Assembly: GCA_022414725.1 (NCBI GenBank) | Contig: CM039465.1 | Location: 22,877,049-22,941,048 of the forward strand | Length of the DNA: 64,000 nt | Direction: 5' to 3' | DNA from: Microglena sp. YARC | Taxonomy: Eukaryota; Chlorophyta; Chlorophyceae; Chlamydomonadales; Chlamydomonadaceae | Shown here: one piece after another, positions 51,801 through 60,269 of the stretch | Layout of the letters: every line of letters begins with the position of its first letter | Position numbering within the stretch: the first letter of the stretch is position 1 | Program-made: the position numbers and the translations under genes | The notes under the pieces: model-generated | The model's input: only the letters and a program-made list of their open reading frames with translations | Database searches by the model: none | What the model was told of the DNA's origin: nothing

Positions 51801-52865
51801 CCCAGAACGCCTAAGTACATTATTTAGCACTTGTGCTACTTTAGCACGTTAAAGAATACACTGCCAAACAAAACAAACTATTCAAGGACTTGGCTTCATT
51901 GCATAGAATAAAAGATGTCTCAGTGTGTCCTTGATATTGTTCTTCTGGTAGAGTATTTTTCTGCTAGTACACAAACAAGAGGATCATGGGAAGCCCCAAC
52001 ACAGAGAGGTAGCACCCCTTCCTGATTCCAGAGCACAGCCCAGGGATAGCTAGTTTGCCTGAGAGCTGACCTGATCAGCCTGCCCATGTAGTAGAAAGCT
52101 TAATGGCGCTGTCTAGAGAGGTGCCATGGGGAGCCCCTGCACAGATTATGCTTGGGTTAGACATGGCACCTTACTAGACAGTGCCATTAAGCAGCCACTG
52201 CTCTATGCCCAAAGCTTCCAACTAAATCGGCACGCCGATCAGGTCAGCTTTCAGGCAAACTAGCTATCCCTGAGCAGTGCCCAGGAATCAGGAAGAGGTG
52301 CTACGGAGAAGCTACTAGATGTGGCCCCAATAATAAGTATGAAGATGATAAATAGGAGGAGGTTGGAGGTAGTTGATGGAGATATCAAGGTTGCTGTGGA
52401 TGGTGGGGATGACAGTGTTGAAGGGGGGGGGGGGGGGGGGGGGGGGGGAGGGGGGGGGAAGGAGACCGTGGGGAAGATAGGGGATGGATGAGCGTATGAG
52501 CATTTAGGATAAGGTTGCATGCTTTAGATGGTAGGTAGGTGGGATGGCGCACAAGTCTCAGAGCAATGCATGGGGGGATGCATGTGCCTCCCTGGCATCC
52601 TTCTCACATTAAATACGGATTGTGTGAAATTACACCCCTCTGGCTCCGCTGCGGCCCCCTCGCTGGGAATGCCGTCGCTGGCAGCTGCTGATCGCTTCAC
52701 GTCAGGGCGAGTTGCCTCGCGCACATAAGTGGGCTGCAGGACGCGCTTCGGTCCCGGATCTGAGATTACGGAACTACGGAGAAGCGCTCTGGTAACTACG
52801 TTGGCTCTGGAGGCCAACGCTGGTCTCCTGACCGCACTAGCATGCGAGCAACTTCTTAGGAGCAT
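42146..52865 (-). CDS. AAAP-family amino-acid transporter (vacuolar AVT-like), 8 exons
   Basis: AAAP carriers move amino acids across membranes with protons. On the minus strand the exons are 52608-52865, 51330-51444, 49936-50002, 48708-48816, 48069-48236, 45174-45341, 43671-44057 and 42146-42277. All borders are GT-AG, phases match, and the total is 467 residues. Signature parts are VFNVVNVVMGVGLLSLPYAL (helix 1, spanning the exon 1/2 junction), YEDIGQAAFGKLGR, FGILTICYSGHGVFPSI, GYYMFG and LINPIAKFAVTMEPVA. These match the AVT1-type subgroup. Exon 1 encodes a basic, Ser/Arg-rich leader (MLLRSCSHASAVRRPAL) without membrane spans; an in-frame upstream ATG at 53069 would lengthen it. Introns are loaded with repeats. 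A retrotransposon LTR lies 413 bp upstream of the chosen start. The substrate cannot be read from sequence. Confidence 0.9.
42296..42530 (+). repeat. Purine-rich minisatellite (GGAGGTGGAT/GGAAGGAGGACAG)
   Basis: It lies in the last transporter intron. Almost only purines and T occur on the plus strand. Reverse frames rich in S/P/H are artefacts. Confidence 0.85.
42668..42866 (+). mobile_element. Repeat family H copy
   Basis: GTCGCAAGCGACGCGAAAAA is at the left. The right part has TAGGGCCAGGGTTACGTGCT, then GACAACACGACAA and CCCCCCAGAAGGGGGG.. GCCAAAAAG. It is in a transporter intron. Confidence 0.65.
43028..43064 (+). repeat. Poly-C tract
   Basis: An almost pure C run of about 35 bp, interrupted by a single CTC. 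Confidence 0.9.
43456..43641 (-). mobile_element. hAT-type MITE copy 4 (family D), imperfect 8-bp TSD
   Basis: The ends are CAGGGCACTTC and GAAGCACCCTG. The flanks are AAATGTAC and AAATATAC (7 of 8). It is reverse-oriented relative to the other copies, shown by CTGCGCCCACAGGGGGGTGC inside. It lies 30 bp inside the transporter intron after the donor at 43670. Confidence 0.8.
44420..44625 (+). mobile_element. MITE family A copy
   Basis: GGGCTACGCATGGCATCTTC is on the left; GGAGCTGCTTAGAAGCTACT, then ACGCGTTGCC and AAAGAAACAGTG, on the right. It lies in a transporter intron. Confidence 0.75.
44850..45175 (-). repeat. ~160-bp tandem duplication next to the transporter exon 6 donor
   Basis: Two copies share AACGTTTTATA..TT-TGTAGCTT, GCGATAATTT.GGCCAAAAC, GTGGCGATCGCT and a CCTGAG..CACTCACC-type end. 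In the right copy this end is the donor of exon 6 (GTGAGGGTGC on the minus strand). In the left copy a GTGAGTGTGC decoy is preserved. Confidence 0.8.
45365..45620 (+). repeat. Dispersed repeat family K copy
   Basis: It aligns with 4470-4700 over its whole length (ACGCCCTGCCACTGGGCGTG, GCAGACCGCTACTG, CTTCCAAGGCGGCAG, ACAGCCTGAGCTCG). Confidence 0.55.
46205..46620 (+). repeat. 44-bp tandem repeat, ~6 units
   Basis: The unit is TTTACATACAGTTTGATGTC, then AGGTTGCAAGTTGCAAGTTGCAAG, itself with a GTTGCAA heptamer repeat. The flanking segments at 46150-46240 and 46620-46760 are duplicated as well (CAAGCAAGATA..GCA.AA.ATGC). Confidence 0.92.
47040..47765 (-). repeat. Amplified splice-donor region of transporter exon 5
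   Basis: Five units of about 108 bp carry TGATCGTACCCAAGCAGCAA, then CAGTGTGATTGCAAACAAGG. They are followed (47650-47765) by eight 15-bp units, AGATCGTACCCAAGC. The true donor of exon 5 on the minus strand reads GCCTCG then GTACGATCTG at 48068. The array unit is this junction (GCTTGG, GTACGATCTG). A further truncated copy of the exon end (GGTGCCACCCTTATTGTTGC on minus) is at 47765-47785. Confidence 0.9.
47988..48042 (+). repeat. Poly-C and (CA)n tract
   Basis: About 25 C are followed by about ten CA dinucleotides, just downstream of the exon 5 donor. Confidence 0.9.
48345..48570 (+). repeat. GTGGGTGGAAGTGGGTAGGTG minisatellite
   Basis: Purine/GT-rich degenerate units of about 12-24 bp in a transporter intron. 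A (ACACACTT)n tract follows at 48630-48690. Confidence 0.85.
48835..49140 (+). repeat. Poly-G run and two-copy repeat upstream of the exon 4 acceptor
   Basis: The segment GGCAGAGGTCAGGTTCCAGT, then CAT, occurs at 48821, 48962 and 49115. Its first copy directly abuts exon 4 (48816). It is followed by a G run of about 36 (48846-48882). Spacer pieces GTTGTTGGTTT.GGGAA are shared. Confidence 0.8.
49145..49345 (-). mobile_element. MITE family A copy
   Basis: GGGGCCACACGTAACAGCTT, then CTAGGCAGCTCCC is at the left; GGGAAGCTGCCACGAGTAGC, then CCAAAAATGAAACAGTG at the right. The central part runs in the opposite direction to most copies. Confidence 0.65.
49357..49429. ncRNA. Strong 35-bp hairpin, possible small-RNA precursor
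   Basis: The arms 49357-49391 and 49395-49429 pair with about three mismatches around a 3-nt loop (GTTGAACTACACAGGCTGCG on one side, CGCAGCCTGCATAGTTCAAC on the other). Pairing continues a few bases outward with one bulge. It lies directly outside a family A MITE in a transporter intron. It could be a miRNA-like precursor or just a recent inverted duplication; no expression evidence is available. Confidence 0.4.
49540..49680 (+). repeat. CTGATCTGATG microrepeat
   Basis: Repeats of TGCTGATCTGA are interspersed with ACTCTGAGTTTAGTATGCTG. Confidence 0.85.
49975..50310 (-). repeat. Triplicated transporter exon 3 acceptor region (~122-bp unit)
   Basis: Three units each contain GAGCATTCCACCAGCGCCTT, then GCCTGCAAGAAG (plus strand). 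On minus this is an acceptor TTGCAG plus the first about 25 exon bases. Only the first unit continues into complete exon 3 (49936-50002). Confidence 0.88.
50377..50538 (+). mobile_element. hAT-type MITE copy 3 (family D), 8-bp TSD
   Basis: It starts CAGGGTACTAAAATTG and ends AAAATGTAGTACCCTG, with the GTGGGGGG flank duplicated on both sides. At 162 bp it is shorter than copies 1 and 2. Confidence 0.85.
51083..51230 (-). mobile_element. Palindrome-rich MITE family E, copy 2
   Basis: It is the reverse complement of the element at 20340-20525 (GGGACCGGCATATCATACGA, then TGTTGACCAAAGGTGAGTAT, and GCCTAGTCAGACTGCCG). Confidence 0.6.
51465..51685 (+). repeat. GTGTGTGTTG microsatellite-like tract
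   Basis: It adjoins the acceptor of transporter exon 2 (51445). Cys/Val-rich frames through it are artefacts. Confidence 0.9.
51705..51850 (+). repeat. Dispersed repeat family L copy
   Basis: ATAGCACCATGGTGCACCTG, GGGAGCCACTAGCAGCTTCT and GGCTCTAGCGTAGCACTCCC align with 6615-6760. Confidence 0.6.
52008..52305. mobile_element. Long inverted repeat (foldback) in transporter intron 1
   Basis: Arms 52008-52130 and 52161-52305 pair along most of their length. Examples are GGGATAGCTAGTTTGCCTGA with TCAGGCAAACTAGCTATCCC, and CTTAATGGC with GCCATTAAG. The loop is about 30 nt. The sequence is distantly related to MITE family A (CAAAGCTTCCAACT and CTTTCAGGCAAACTAGCT). A transcript would form a hairpin of over 100 bp. 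Confidence 0.75.
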
Positions 52866-53079
52866 GATTTCAGATTGATGGAGGCTGCAAGCACCGTGGG
52901 ATTGTTGAAACGTAGATGTGTCGATCCGTTTCGGAGGATCTGGTGGGGACTGGGTTGAGCTTAGCTGGCTAGGTGACGGTTGCGGTTGGTTGGCCGTTTG
53001 TTTGGCGGCTATTGGCGGTTGCCAGGTTGGCTTTCGCAACTCATGCAAACTTGGTACTAATAGGCTCAAGCACCAGCAT

Positions 53080-53258
53080 TGCTGATAAATTCAAGCACAA
53101 TAAGAGCTGACAGATTCAAGCACACTCGGTGCTGACAAATTTTAAGCAAACTCTGTGCCTGATAAATTCAAACCTACTCCGTGCTGATAAGTTTATGCAA
53201 CACCAGTAATGATAGATTCAAACTTAGTGCTGATAAATTCAAGCACCACCAGTATCAA
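53080..53258 (+). repeat. Degenerate ~28-bp tandem repeat upstream of the transporter gene
   Basis: About six units of GTGCTGATAAATTCAAGCAC variants lie between the transporter leader exon and the copia-type LTR. Confidence 0.7.
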
Positions 53259-53278
53259 TTAAATGTAGCACCATTTGT

Positions 53279-54355
53279 TGTTATTGTTACATCCGTGTAA
53301 TACAGTTACTCTCAGGACGTGATGTTTAGGACACCACAGCGTAAGCCGGAGCGAGCTATACTGGTAGTCACCGGATACCAGAGCATTGTTGTAGAAATTG
53401 TTACAGTGAGAGATGGAGTGAGAATCGAAAACAAGAAGAACAGGGAGGTACTACGGCTGTAGTCCGCACGTTGTAGAATATGCCCGGCTAAGCTGATTAG
53501 TCGAGTACTGCTAGGGTACATAAAATGAGCACAGATAAGGAAGGCAGAATAACTGGGGAATATACAGAACATGTTATTCACCGGGTTTCACCGGTCCACC
53601 TAGAGTGACTTAGAGTGCACAGGTCTACCTCCCTGCTGCACTGTACTGCGATGCCGCTGCCAGCTATGGCACGGACTCTGATGCCGGTACCCTGAGGTGC
53701 CGCGCCATCTCAGTACTTCCTCCTAGCGCATTGATCGAATGCTTATCTAACTGTAAAGATCTTATCCTTACCGTCTTCCCCTCGTCTCTGTGCCTTGCAC
53801 ATAACTCCGGAAATTCACAGGTTACGGTCCCATTCGCTTTAGATTGTCCTTGCTTGACGGTATTCCGAGCTGAAGGACATTTTGATTGTTGTCGCGCAGA
53901 GCGGATCAATTGAAAGGAACGAGTAAGGCTCTCCACCCGCCAAGAACCTTCCCGCTGGGACACCACTCTTGTGCGGTATATCATCTGAGGATCCGGATTG
54001 ATTCTGCTCCATTGAGCCTCAAGCTGTAGTCCAGCACACCCCACTGACAACCATCTCCACCACCACTGCGCCCCCACCACCCCCTTCCCATCTCCCGTTG
54101 CGAAAGCAACCTCAGCCACCTCTCAACTGTTAATGTAAGATCGTTACAACGGCATAGGCTCGATAGAGGAGAAGATGCTATTAAGCGCAACAGGCGCAAT
54201 CATATAGAATAGAGATGTGTACTGCAGGGTACTGCAGTCACGTGCAGGCCACAGCTAGCCTGAGGCCTGGCGGCAGGCAACACGGTACCAGGAGGGAAAG
54301 GTACCGGTGTGCATTATGCCGACTCAGAGACTGATATATAAATTAGTCAATAACA
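53279..54355 (-). mobile_element. 3' LTR of a Ty1/copia-like element (minus strand), 1077 bp
   Basis: The short terminal inverted repeat TGTTATTG/CAATAACA bounds the unit. On the minus strand a polypurine tract (TTGGGGGGGGA, at 54356-54366) directly precedes it, as expected at the 3' LTR of a retrotransposon. No second LTR copy is present in the window. Frames inside it (for example 53664-54119) are not supported as genes. Confidence 0.72.
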
Positions 54356-54367
54356 TCCCCCCCCAAT
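54356..54367 (-). other. Polypurine tract of the copia-like element
   Basis: The minus strand reads AATTGGGGGGGGA immediately before the LTR start TGTTATTG. Confidence 0.65.
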
Positions 54368-54534
54368 TCAAGGTATTCTTGAGCTCAAGAATTCCTGGAA
54401 TTAACTGAGGGGCATAAGAAAATTAAAATATTAAAACTAGGGAGACTTCGAGAATTTCTAGTAGCTGAAAGGGAGAAATCACTTCAGCAGGGGTCTTCAA
54501 AGAAATGTCAGTCTTCTGGGGTAGCTGGCTAGGT

Positions 54535-54705
54535 AAGTGGCACTGCAGGTAGGCTGCAGGCTAAGTAGCAGAAAGGCTGCTGAGAAGGTGCAAGGAAACT
54601 GCAGGTAAGCTGCAGGCTAGGTAGCAGAGAGGCTGCTGAGAAGGTGTAAGGAAACTGCAGGTAGGCTGCAGGCTAGAGCAGATAGGCTGCTATGGGAAGC
54701 TGGGG
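54535..54705 (+). repeat. ~60-bp tandem repeat, three units, in the copia-like internal region
   Basis: Each unit has AAACTGCAGGTAGGCTGCAG, then GCTAGGTAGCAGA.AGGCTGCTG. Confidence 0.8.
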
Positions 54706-55012
54706 AAGGAAAGTCCAGGCTTGGTGAAGGCTTGTGGAAATATCCTTGGCTACGAGAAGTTGCATGATTCGAGACTAGAGGATTTGTCATTTAGACATGA
54801 TGTCTGGACTAGTCCCCCCATAATTTGGGTGAGCTACATTAGGTAGGCCCTAAATTAAAGCAGAGACATCAAGGAGAGACTAGAAGAATTCTAAATTCAG
54901 AAGGGGTGCTGCCTGTGGAAGTACATGAGGCAGTACAGTAGGCAGGTAATCTTAAAAAATTCTAGAGTGTTCAAGTCTATCCAAAAGATGAAGAGCAATG
55001 TTGGAAACTGAA

Positions 55013-56801
55013 TTAAGTGCCTGGCTTGCTGGGGAAGCCATCAAGGTCAAGTTGCTGGCAGACCTGGGCAAGGAACTGGTCAAATGACTTGGGAGCTAGG
55101 CTGGGGGGGGTAAGAATGTTGATAAATGTGAAGTCCATGGGGCTCCAGGTCATGCTGAGGTGGTTGACACATAGCACTTTGCCTCCAGGATGTGCACAGC
55201 TCCTGGGGTCTATGATCATCTTAGGTCTGAAAGAGAGTGTGTGAGCATGTGCATTGACCATGGCAGCTTGGAGACAAATGGCCCACTGTAGAGTGGGTCT
55301 GGCTGTGGTAGAAACAGTGGGGTAGGCTTGCACCATTTGCTGGAGTCTGCTGTTGTGCTTAATGATAGGACTGCAGGCATCAGATGGCTCCTTGTGCATT
55401 GACCTGTGTGGGAACTGTTCTCTTTCAGAAGCTAGCAGGGTAGGGAACTTGCTGGTGAATGCTGTGATGAGCTTGGACAGTGGAGGCCTGGGCTTGATGT
55501 TGAAAGCTGGTGAAGCAGGCCTGCTGTTCAGGTGGTGTAGGGTGCATCCAAAACGTGTGAGACTAAGGCTGGAGTTGTTGGAGAAGTGGATGTTGTTGAC
55601 ATTCTGATTAACTTCTCCCAGTGGTAGTCCAATGTCTGGTGACCTGCTGACCAGTATCCGTTGGTCCCAGGTAGTTGCTGTGTCTAGATCAGATGGCTTG
55701 AGTGGCCCGTCCCCATCTATGGGGCCATCATATTCCTCATAGTTGGTCCTGATCTGGTCACTGGGGAGTTCCATCTCTGCTCTGGCTCGTTGCAGGCCCA
55801 GGTAGTCCAGCTGTTGTTGGAGGTCTGGAGTGGGTTCAGGGGGGTCATCTACTCCTAGTCCAGGGTCATCCTGGGGCTTGTGTACCTCTGGATGGATGAG
55901 CTCTGGCATATCATCACTGTCAGTATCATCAATAGAGTCTTCCAGATTGTCTGCAGTGGAAGGGGAATGGTACTGGCAGAGAGGGGGAGGATGGTCCTGG
56001 AGGTCTTGGTCTGCCTCCACATGAGTGGGTGGGTACTGCCCTATCTCAGAATCAGTGTGGGGTGCAGATGGATCAGAAGTAGAGGGGAAGTCCTGGAGGT
56101 CTTGATCTGCCTCCACATGAGTGGGTGGGTACTGCCCTATCTCAGAATCAGTGTGGGGTGCAGATGGAGCAGAAGTAGAGGGGAAGTCCTGGAGGTCTTG
56201 ATCAGCTCTACTGGGGGAGGTCTCATGAGTGGGTGGGTACTGCCCTGTCTCAGAGTCAGTGTGAGTTGATGGAGGCTTGGTAACCATCATGATGTAGGCA
56301 ATGGTAGGGTCCACAGGGATAGAGGGATTACTGGCAGGGGCTGGTGAAGTTTGGGTAAGGTAGAGTCCATGCCTTTTGGGGCATGAGAGGAGCAGTTTGG
56401 TACCAGATGGTCTTGGGATGGAGAGTGTGGCTTGAGTCTTGGACAGGTGAACTTGGAGGTCTGGGCACAGGCTGGTGGCTGCATGAATGCTAATGATGTT
56501 GGGCATGTTGCAGTCAGCAAGAAGTACATTGTTCAGGATGATCAGAGTCCTGCCATGGCCCTTGATCTTGGCCTTCCCTATCTGCTTGCAGAGGATAGGT
56601 GGAGAGTCTTGATCTGCCAGCTGCAGCCTAATAGGCTGTTGGAGGTCCTGAATGTCATGCAGATGGGAGATGTTACTTGTTGCATGAGAGTGTGCTGCAG
56701 TATCTATGATCCATTCTGTCTGCAGTGCTGCCTGGAAAACTTCTCCATCTTCTATAGTGCATTCATCATCAGCACTTATTTGTCCAAAGAACGAATGCTG
56801 T
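55013..56801 (-). pseudogene. Ty1/copia-like gag-pol fragment: protease and GAG-pre-integrase regions
   Basis: On the minus strand about 596 codons are open. Near the start is the copia protease motif (EWIIDTAAHSHAT; copia normally reads D-S-G-A), then VLLADCNMPNIISIHAAT and KRHGLYLTQ, typical of the protease/GAG-pre-integrase junction. A Pro/Asp-rich region follows, with three near-identical units of about 33 residues (HTDSEIGQYPPTHVEADQDL) at 55960-56270. The frame stops at 55013. No integrase core, reverse transcriptase or RNase H is present before the LTR, so it is a deletion derivative. The apparent first about 60 residues of the longer open frame come from the antisense strand of the inserted gypsy LTR and are not part of this protein. 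Confidence 0.75.
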
Positions 56802-56806
56802 ATTAG
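56802..56806. other. Target-site duplication, left copy
   Basis: ATTAG directly precedes the 5' LTR and recurs directly after the 3' LTR (60072-60076). Confidence 0.9.
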
Positions 56807-57237
56807 TGTAACAGTCAGTTTCAGTCTCCTCCTCCACTCCCAAGGGACGCCTTGGTAGTGCGCCATCTCATTGATGGAAGTTGACAGTTGTCGAACAAGT
56901 TGATCAGAGTTACTGATCCAAGACAGTTGTCTTGTCGTCACAACCAAGAGTTGTCGCGTCCAACAATCTTGGCCTCGTCTCGTCAGTTCCAAGAATTGTC
57001 TCGTCCGACAACCTTGAACCGCTTGGCCGAACCGTTGTGCCTCGTTCGTATAAGCTATCTCGGTCGCTCCGAGAGTGTGAGTCCACGGCTATAAATATCG
57101 TTTGCGTTTTGTAGAAGTCACTTCAATTATCTACGATAATTGTATTGACGTTCTAGCTCAATCGTTTGAGTCCGGTTTCATCTCCGGCAGAAAGCCTTAA
57201 CAGTGAGTTCACTATCTATTCGTTTCCACGGCTTACA
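56807..57237 (+). repeat. 5' LTR of the gypsy element (431 bp)
   Basis: It starts TGTAACAGTCAG and ends CGGCTTACA. A TATA-like GGCTATAAATATCG lies at 57087-57100, about 140 bp before the end. Confidence 0.92.
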
Positions 57238-57239
57238 AA

Positions 57240-57256
57240 TGGTTTCGGACGCTCTT
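57240..57256 (+). other. Candidate primer binding site
   Basis: TGGTTTCGGACGCTC begins two bases after the LTR. TGG is the expected complement of a tRNA 3' CCA end. The tRNA was not identified. Confidence 0.5.
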
Positions 57257-57405
57257 TGGTCCACATCCTCGTTCTCCTTCGTCTAGTTCGCTTTTCCCGA
57301 TTCGCGAGTTTGCTGCTTTTAGTTTCCTCCGTTTTCCTCCTCCCTCTACCCCCGCCCCCCTTGAGAGTGCCAGCGATTTCCTAACGAGCGTTTAACAACC
57401 TCTCC

Positions 57406-58554
57406 ATGGATGGTGACACCGTCATGGGTGGCACTGCCCCTGCCTCGACCACCGCGCTGACACCTCCGAGGCAGCGAAGGCTGCCGCTGACAAAGCCGAG
57501 GCAGACAGGCTTGCTGCAGTTGCCAACATCATCGCTACCGCCCAGGCCGCTGCGTCCAAAGTCATGACAGATCAGCAGGCCGCGGACCTGGCCCTTAAAG
57601 AACAGGCTCACGCCGACCAAGAGGCTGCTGACAAAGCAACTGCTGACGCAGCTTCCTCCCAGGTCCCCGAAGCCGCCCGTCAGGCTGAGCTGGTCAGACT
57701 ACGCAAGCAACTGGCCGACCTCGAGGCCATGCAGCCCACCCTTTGGGCCCCTCTGTCGCCACCCACTCACGAGCAGCTCGTTGAAGCTCATCGAGAGGCA
57801 GAGCTTAAAGCCGCTGCAAATGAAGCCGACCCCTTCGCCCGACTCTGGGCGACCCACATGAAGCTGGCTCTTGCCCAGTCCCAGGCACAGCTGGACGCTG
57901 ACAAGGCTGCCGGCAGGGTCCCCGTCACGGCCCCTGGAGCAGGCCCATCGTCAGGGGCAGGTCCATCCTACTCCATCGTCGCCTCCCAGGTAAGTCGCAA
58001 ATTGCCCATGCCCGCGCAGTGGACAGGTTCCAATGGTGACAACAAGTTGCCTAGAGGGCGAATCTGGTTAGATCTTGTTGTTTCGTATTGCGCGTTAGTC
58101 GGTTGGTCGTTCACCGACGTCTTCAGTTTCTTTCTGGCTGGTACTGCAGCATAATGGTTCGTTAATTTCAAGCAGTCGCTTGCACATTCGCGTCAAGTTC
58201 TGACTCTGGCAGTCATTTCCCAGGAGTTCCTCGATTTCTATGACCCGTCTCATCGTGACGAGGCGAAAGAAGCCCGAGAAAAACTGCTGCGAAAGGAATG
58301 CACCATGATTCAGCACCCGACAGTGAAGGTGTATGAGCAACAATTCAAAATTCTAATTCGTCAGGCTGTAGACATGCCTGCGACTGATCAAATTGCATGG
58401 TTCTTGCATGGGCTATCGCCAACCATCAAGCACCTCTGCATTGTCGACCACGCGGGCAAGGACTGGCGTAACCTCCCAGCCCTCATAGACTTTGCGCTGG
58501 GCGCAGAGTTGAGACACCAGGCCCAAACAGACAGTTCGAAATTCGTTGGCTGAT
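57406..58554 (+). pseudogene. Broken gypsy gag gene
   Basis: The first ATG (57406) is out of frame with the main open frame because of a shift near 57465. The following frame is Ala-rich and probably coiled-coil (EAAKAAADKAEADRL, then up to about 57720). A stop (TAA, 58152) interrupts the Retrotrans_gag-like domain just before WF. The domain then continues (REKLLRKECTMIQHPTV, FKILIRQAVDMP, WFLHGLSPTIK) to TGA at 58552. With a frameshift and a nonsense codon it cannot make intact Gag. Confidence 0.8.
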
Positions 58555-58689
58555 CTTCGTCATAAGACCTCCATTGTTATTTGGTACTGTCCGGTTACTA
58601 TCGTTGTTTCATTCATGGGTATTCGATGCCAACACACCGCTTAACGACCCACCCACCCTTTAAACCTTAATGCTTCTGGCTTCTGGTTG

Positions 58690-59225
58690 ACCACACAAAC
58701 CCGTGGTCGAGGCCCACAACCCTCTCAAATTGTTGTACCCAACTCCAGCCCCGTCAAGTTACGCATTTTGCAGGAACTGCATGATGCGGTGTATTATGCC
58801 GCTTGTTCACGGAAGGCATTACCTATTTACCTCTGCACTCGTTTTGGTCAAAATTTCCTCGTTCGAGCTTAAGACCCCAGCTCCCCCACCCCACCCCACC
58901 CAGTACCGTATGTAAGTTACACCCAGTTTTGGCCTACCGTTTGGCTTTTGCCCAGGGCACAACAGTTTGCATCGTTATATTCAGACAACACCGTTGTTTC
59001 TGAATCACGGGCGTCACCCAAATTTCCCACATCGTTGTTGGAAGAAAGTCGTGCCCGTTCGTTGTGTTCAACGTACGTTGGTGACACAGTTTTACTTTCC
59101 TCCCAAAGCCAGACCATGTTGGTTGGCTGATTCATGACGTTTTTCATGTTTCTCTCGTTTCGTTGTATCGTTCCAATGGCTCATGGTCTTCCGTTGACTG
59201 TGCCATCGATGGAGATACCTCTACT
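58690..59225 (+). pseudogene. Gypsy integrase remnants
   Basis: Short pieces in different frames resemble gypsy integrase. KLRILQELHDAVYYAA matches the zinc-binding N-terminus, STYVGDTVLLSSQSQ the C-terminal GDxVLL region, and HDVFHVSLVSLYR the terminal HxVFHVS motif. The catalytic core is deleted. Confidence 0.65.
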
Positions 59226-59254
59226 TGGGATGATGCGTCCAATCTCCTTAAGTA

Positions 59255-59440
<186 letters not shown>

Positions 59441-59628
59441 TCACGGTTGTTGACAACTATCGTTCGTTCGTTTAACCGATATGTCCTATTGTTCAGGAAT
59501 ATTGGGACAGGGTTTCCCTTGTGAAACAAGGCGCCTGGTCATACAGTAGGTAGCTCCTACTTTCTGTTCACATGCTGTAATGAAACACGGTATTGAACAG
59601 ATTCGCTTGTTCGGTTGACACAAGCTAG

Positions 59629-59640
59629 TGGGGGGAGAAT
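59629..59640 (+). other. Polypurine tract of the gypsy element
   Basis: GTGGGGGGAGAAT directly precedes the 3' LTR start TGTAACAG. Confidence 0.85.
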
Positions 59641-60071
59641 TGTAACAGTCAGTTTCAGTCTCCTCCTCCACTCCCAAGGGACGCCTTGGTAGTGCGCCAT
59701 CTCGTTGATGGAAGTTGACAGTTGTCGAACAAGTTGATCAGAGTTACTGATCCAAGACAGTTGTCTTGTCGTCACAACCAAGAGTTGTCGCGTCCAACAA
59801 TCTTGGCCTCGTCTCGTCAGTTCCAAGAATTGTCTCGTCCGACAACCTTGAACCGCTTGGCCGAACCGTTGTGCCTCGTTCGTATAAGCTATCTCGGTCG
59901 CTCCGAGAGTGTGAGTCCACGGCTATAAATATCGTTTGCGTTCTGTAGAAGTCACTTCAATTATCTACGATAATTGTACTGACGTTCTAGCTCAATCGTT
60001 TGAGTCCGGTTTCATCTCCGGCAGAAAGCCTTAACAGTGAGTTCACTATCTATTCGTTTCCACGGCTTACA
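59641..60071 (+). repeat. 3' LTR of the gypsy element (431 bp)
   Basis: It has the same length and ends as the 5' LTR. The three differences I see are CTCATTG/CTCGTTG, GCGTTTTG/GCGTTCTG and TGTATTGA/TGTACTGA. Confidence 0.92.
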
Positions 60072-60076
60072 ATTAG

Positions 60077-60262
60077 CCAGGGGGTCAGGTGGCAAGGCAA
60101 ATGAAACAGACTTGCCTCTGGTTGGTGTAGCAAATCTCATGGGCTGGAGGTTGTCCTCATACAGTGCCAGGGACAGGAAGTTGTGTTCTTCACCCTCACT
60201 GTCAGAGTTGGAGGTGGACTGATCACCATCAGCAACATGGGCATGGCGTCCCCTGCACTCGG
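60077..60262 (-). pseudogene. 5' continuation of the copia-like gag-pol fragment
   Basis: The minus strand reads HFPECRGRHAHV, then an acidic stretch (TSNSDSEGEEHNF) and RGKSVSFALPPDPLAN up to the insertion point. It resembles the end of a gag zinc knuckle leading into pol. This frame does not join the protease frame on the other side of the insertion in phase, so the element already carried a shift, or one arose near the insertion. Sequence beyond about 60265 is unrelated and the element's 5' end is missing. Confidence 0.55.
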
Positions 60263-60269
60263 GGAAGTG

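Noticed and set aside
53664..54119. 151-codon frame inside the copia-like LTR
   Set aside because: It lies wholly within the LTR, with no recognisable domain.
59557..59826. Minus-strand 89-codon frame in the gypsy 3' LTR
   Set aside because: It is the same LTR-antisense sequence seen at the 5' LTR, not an independent gene.
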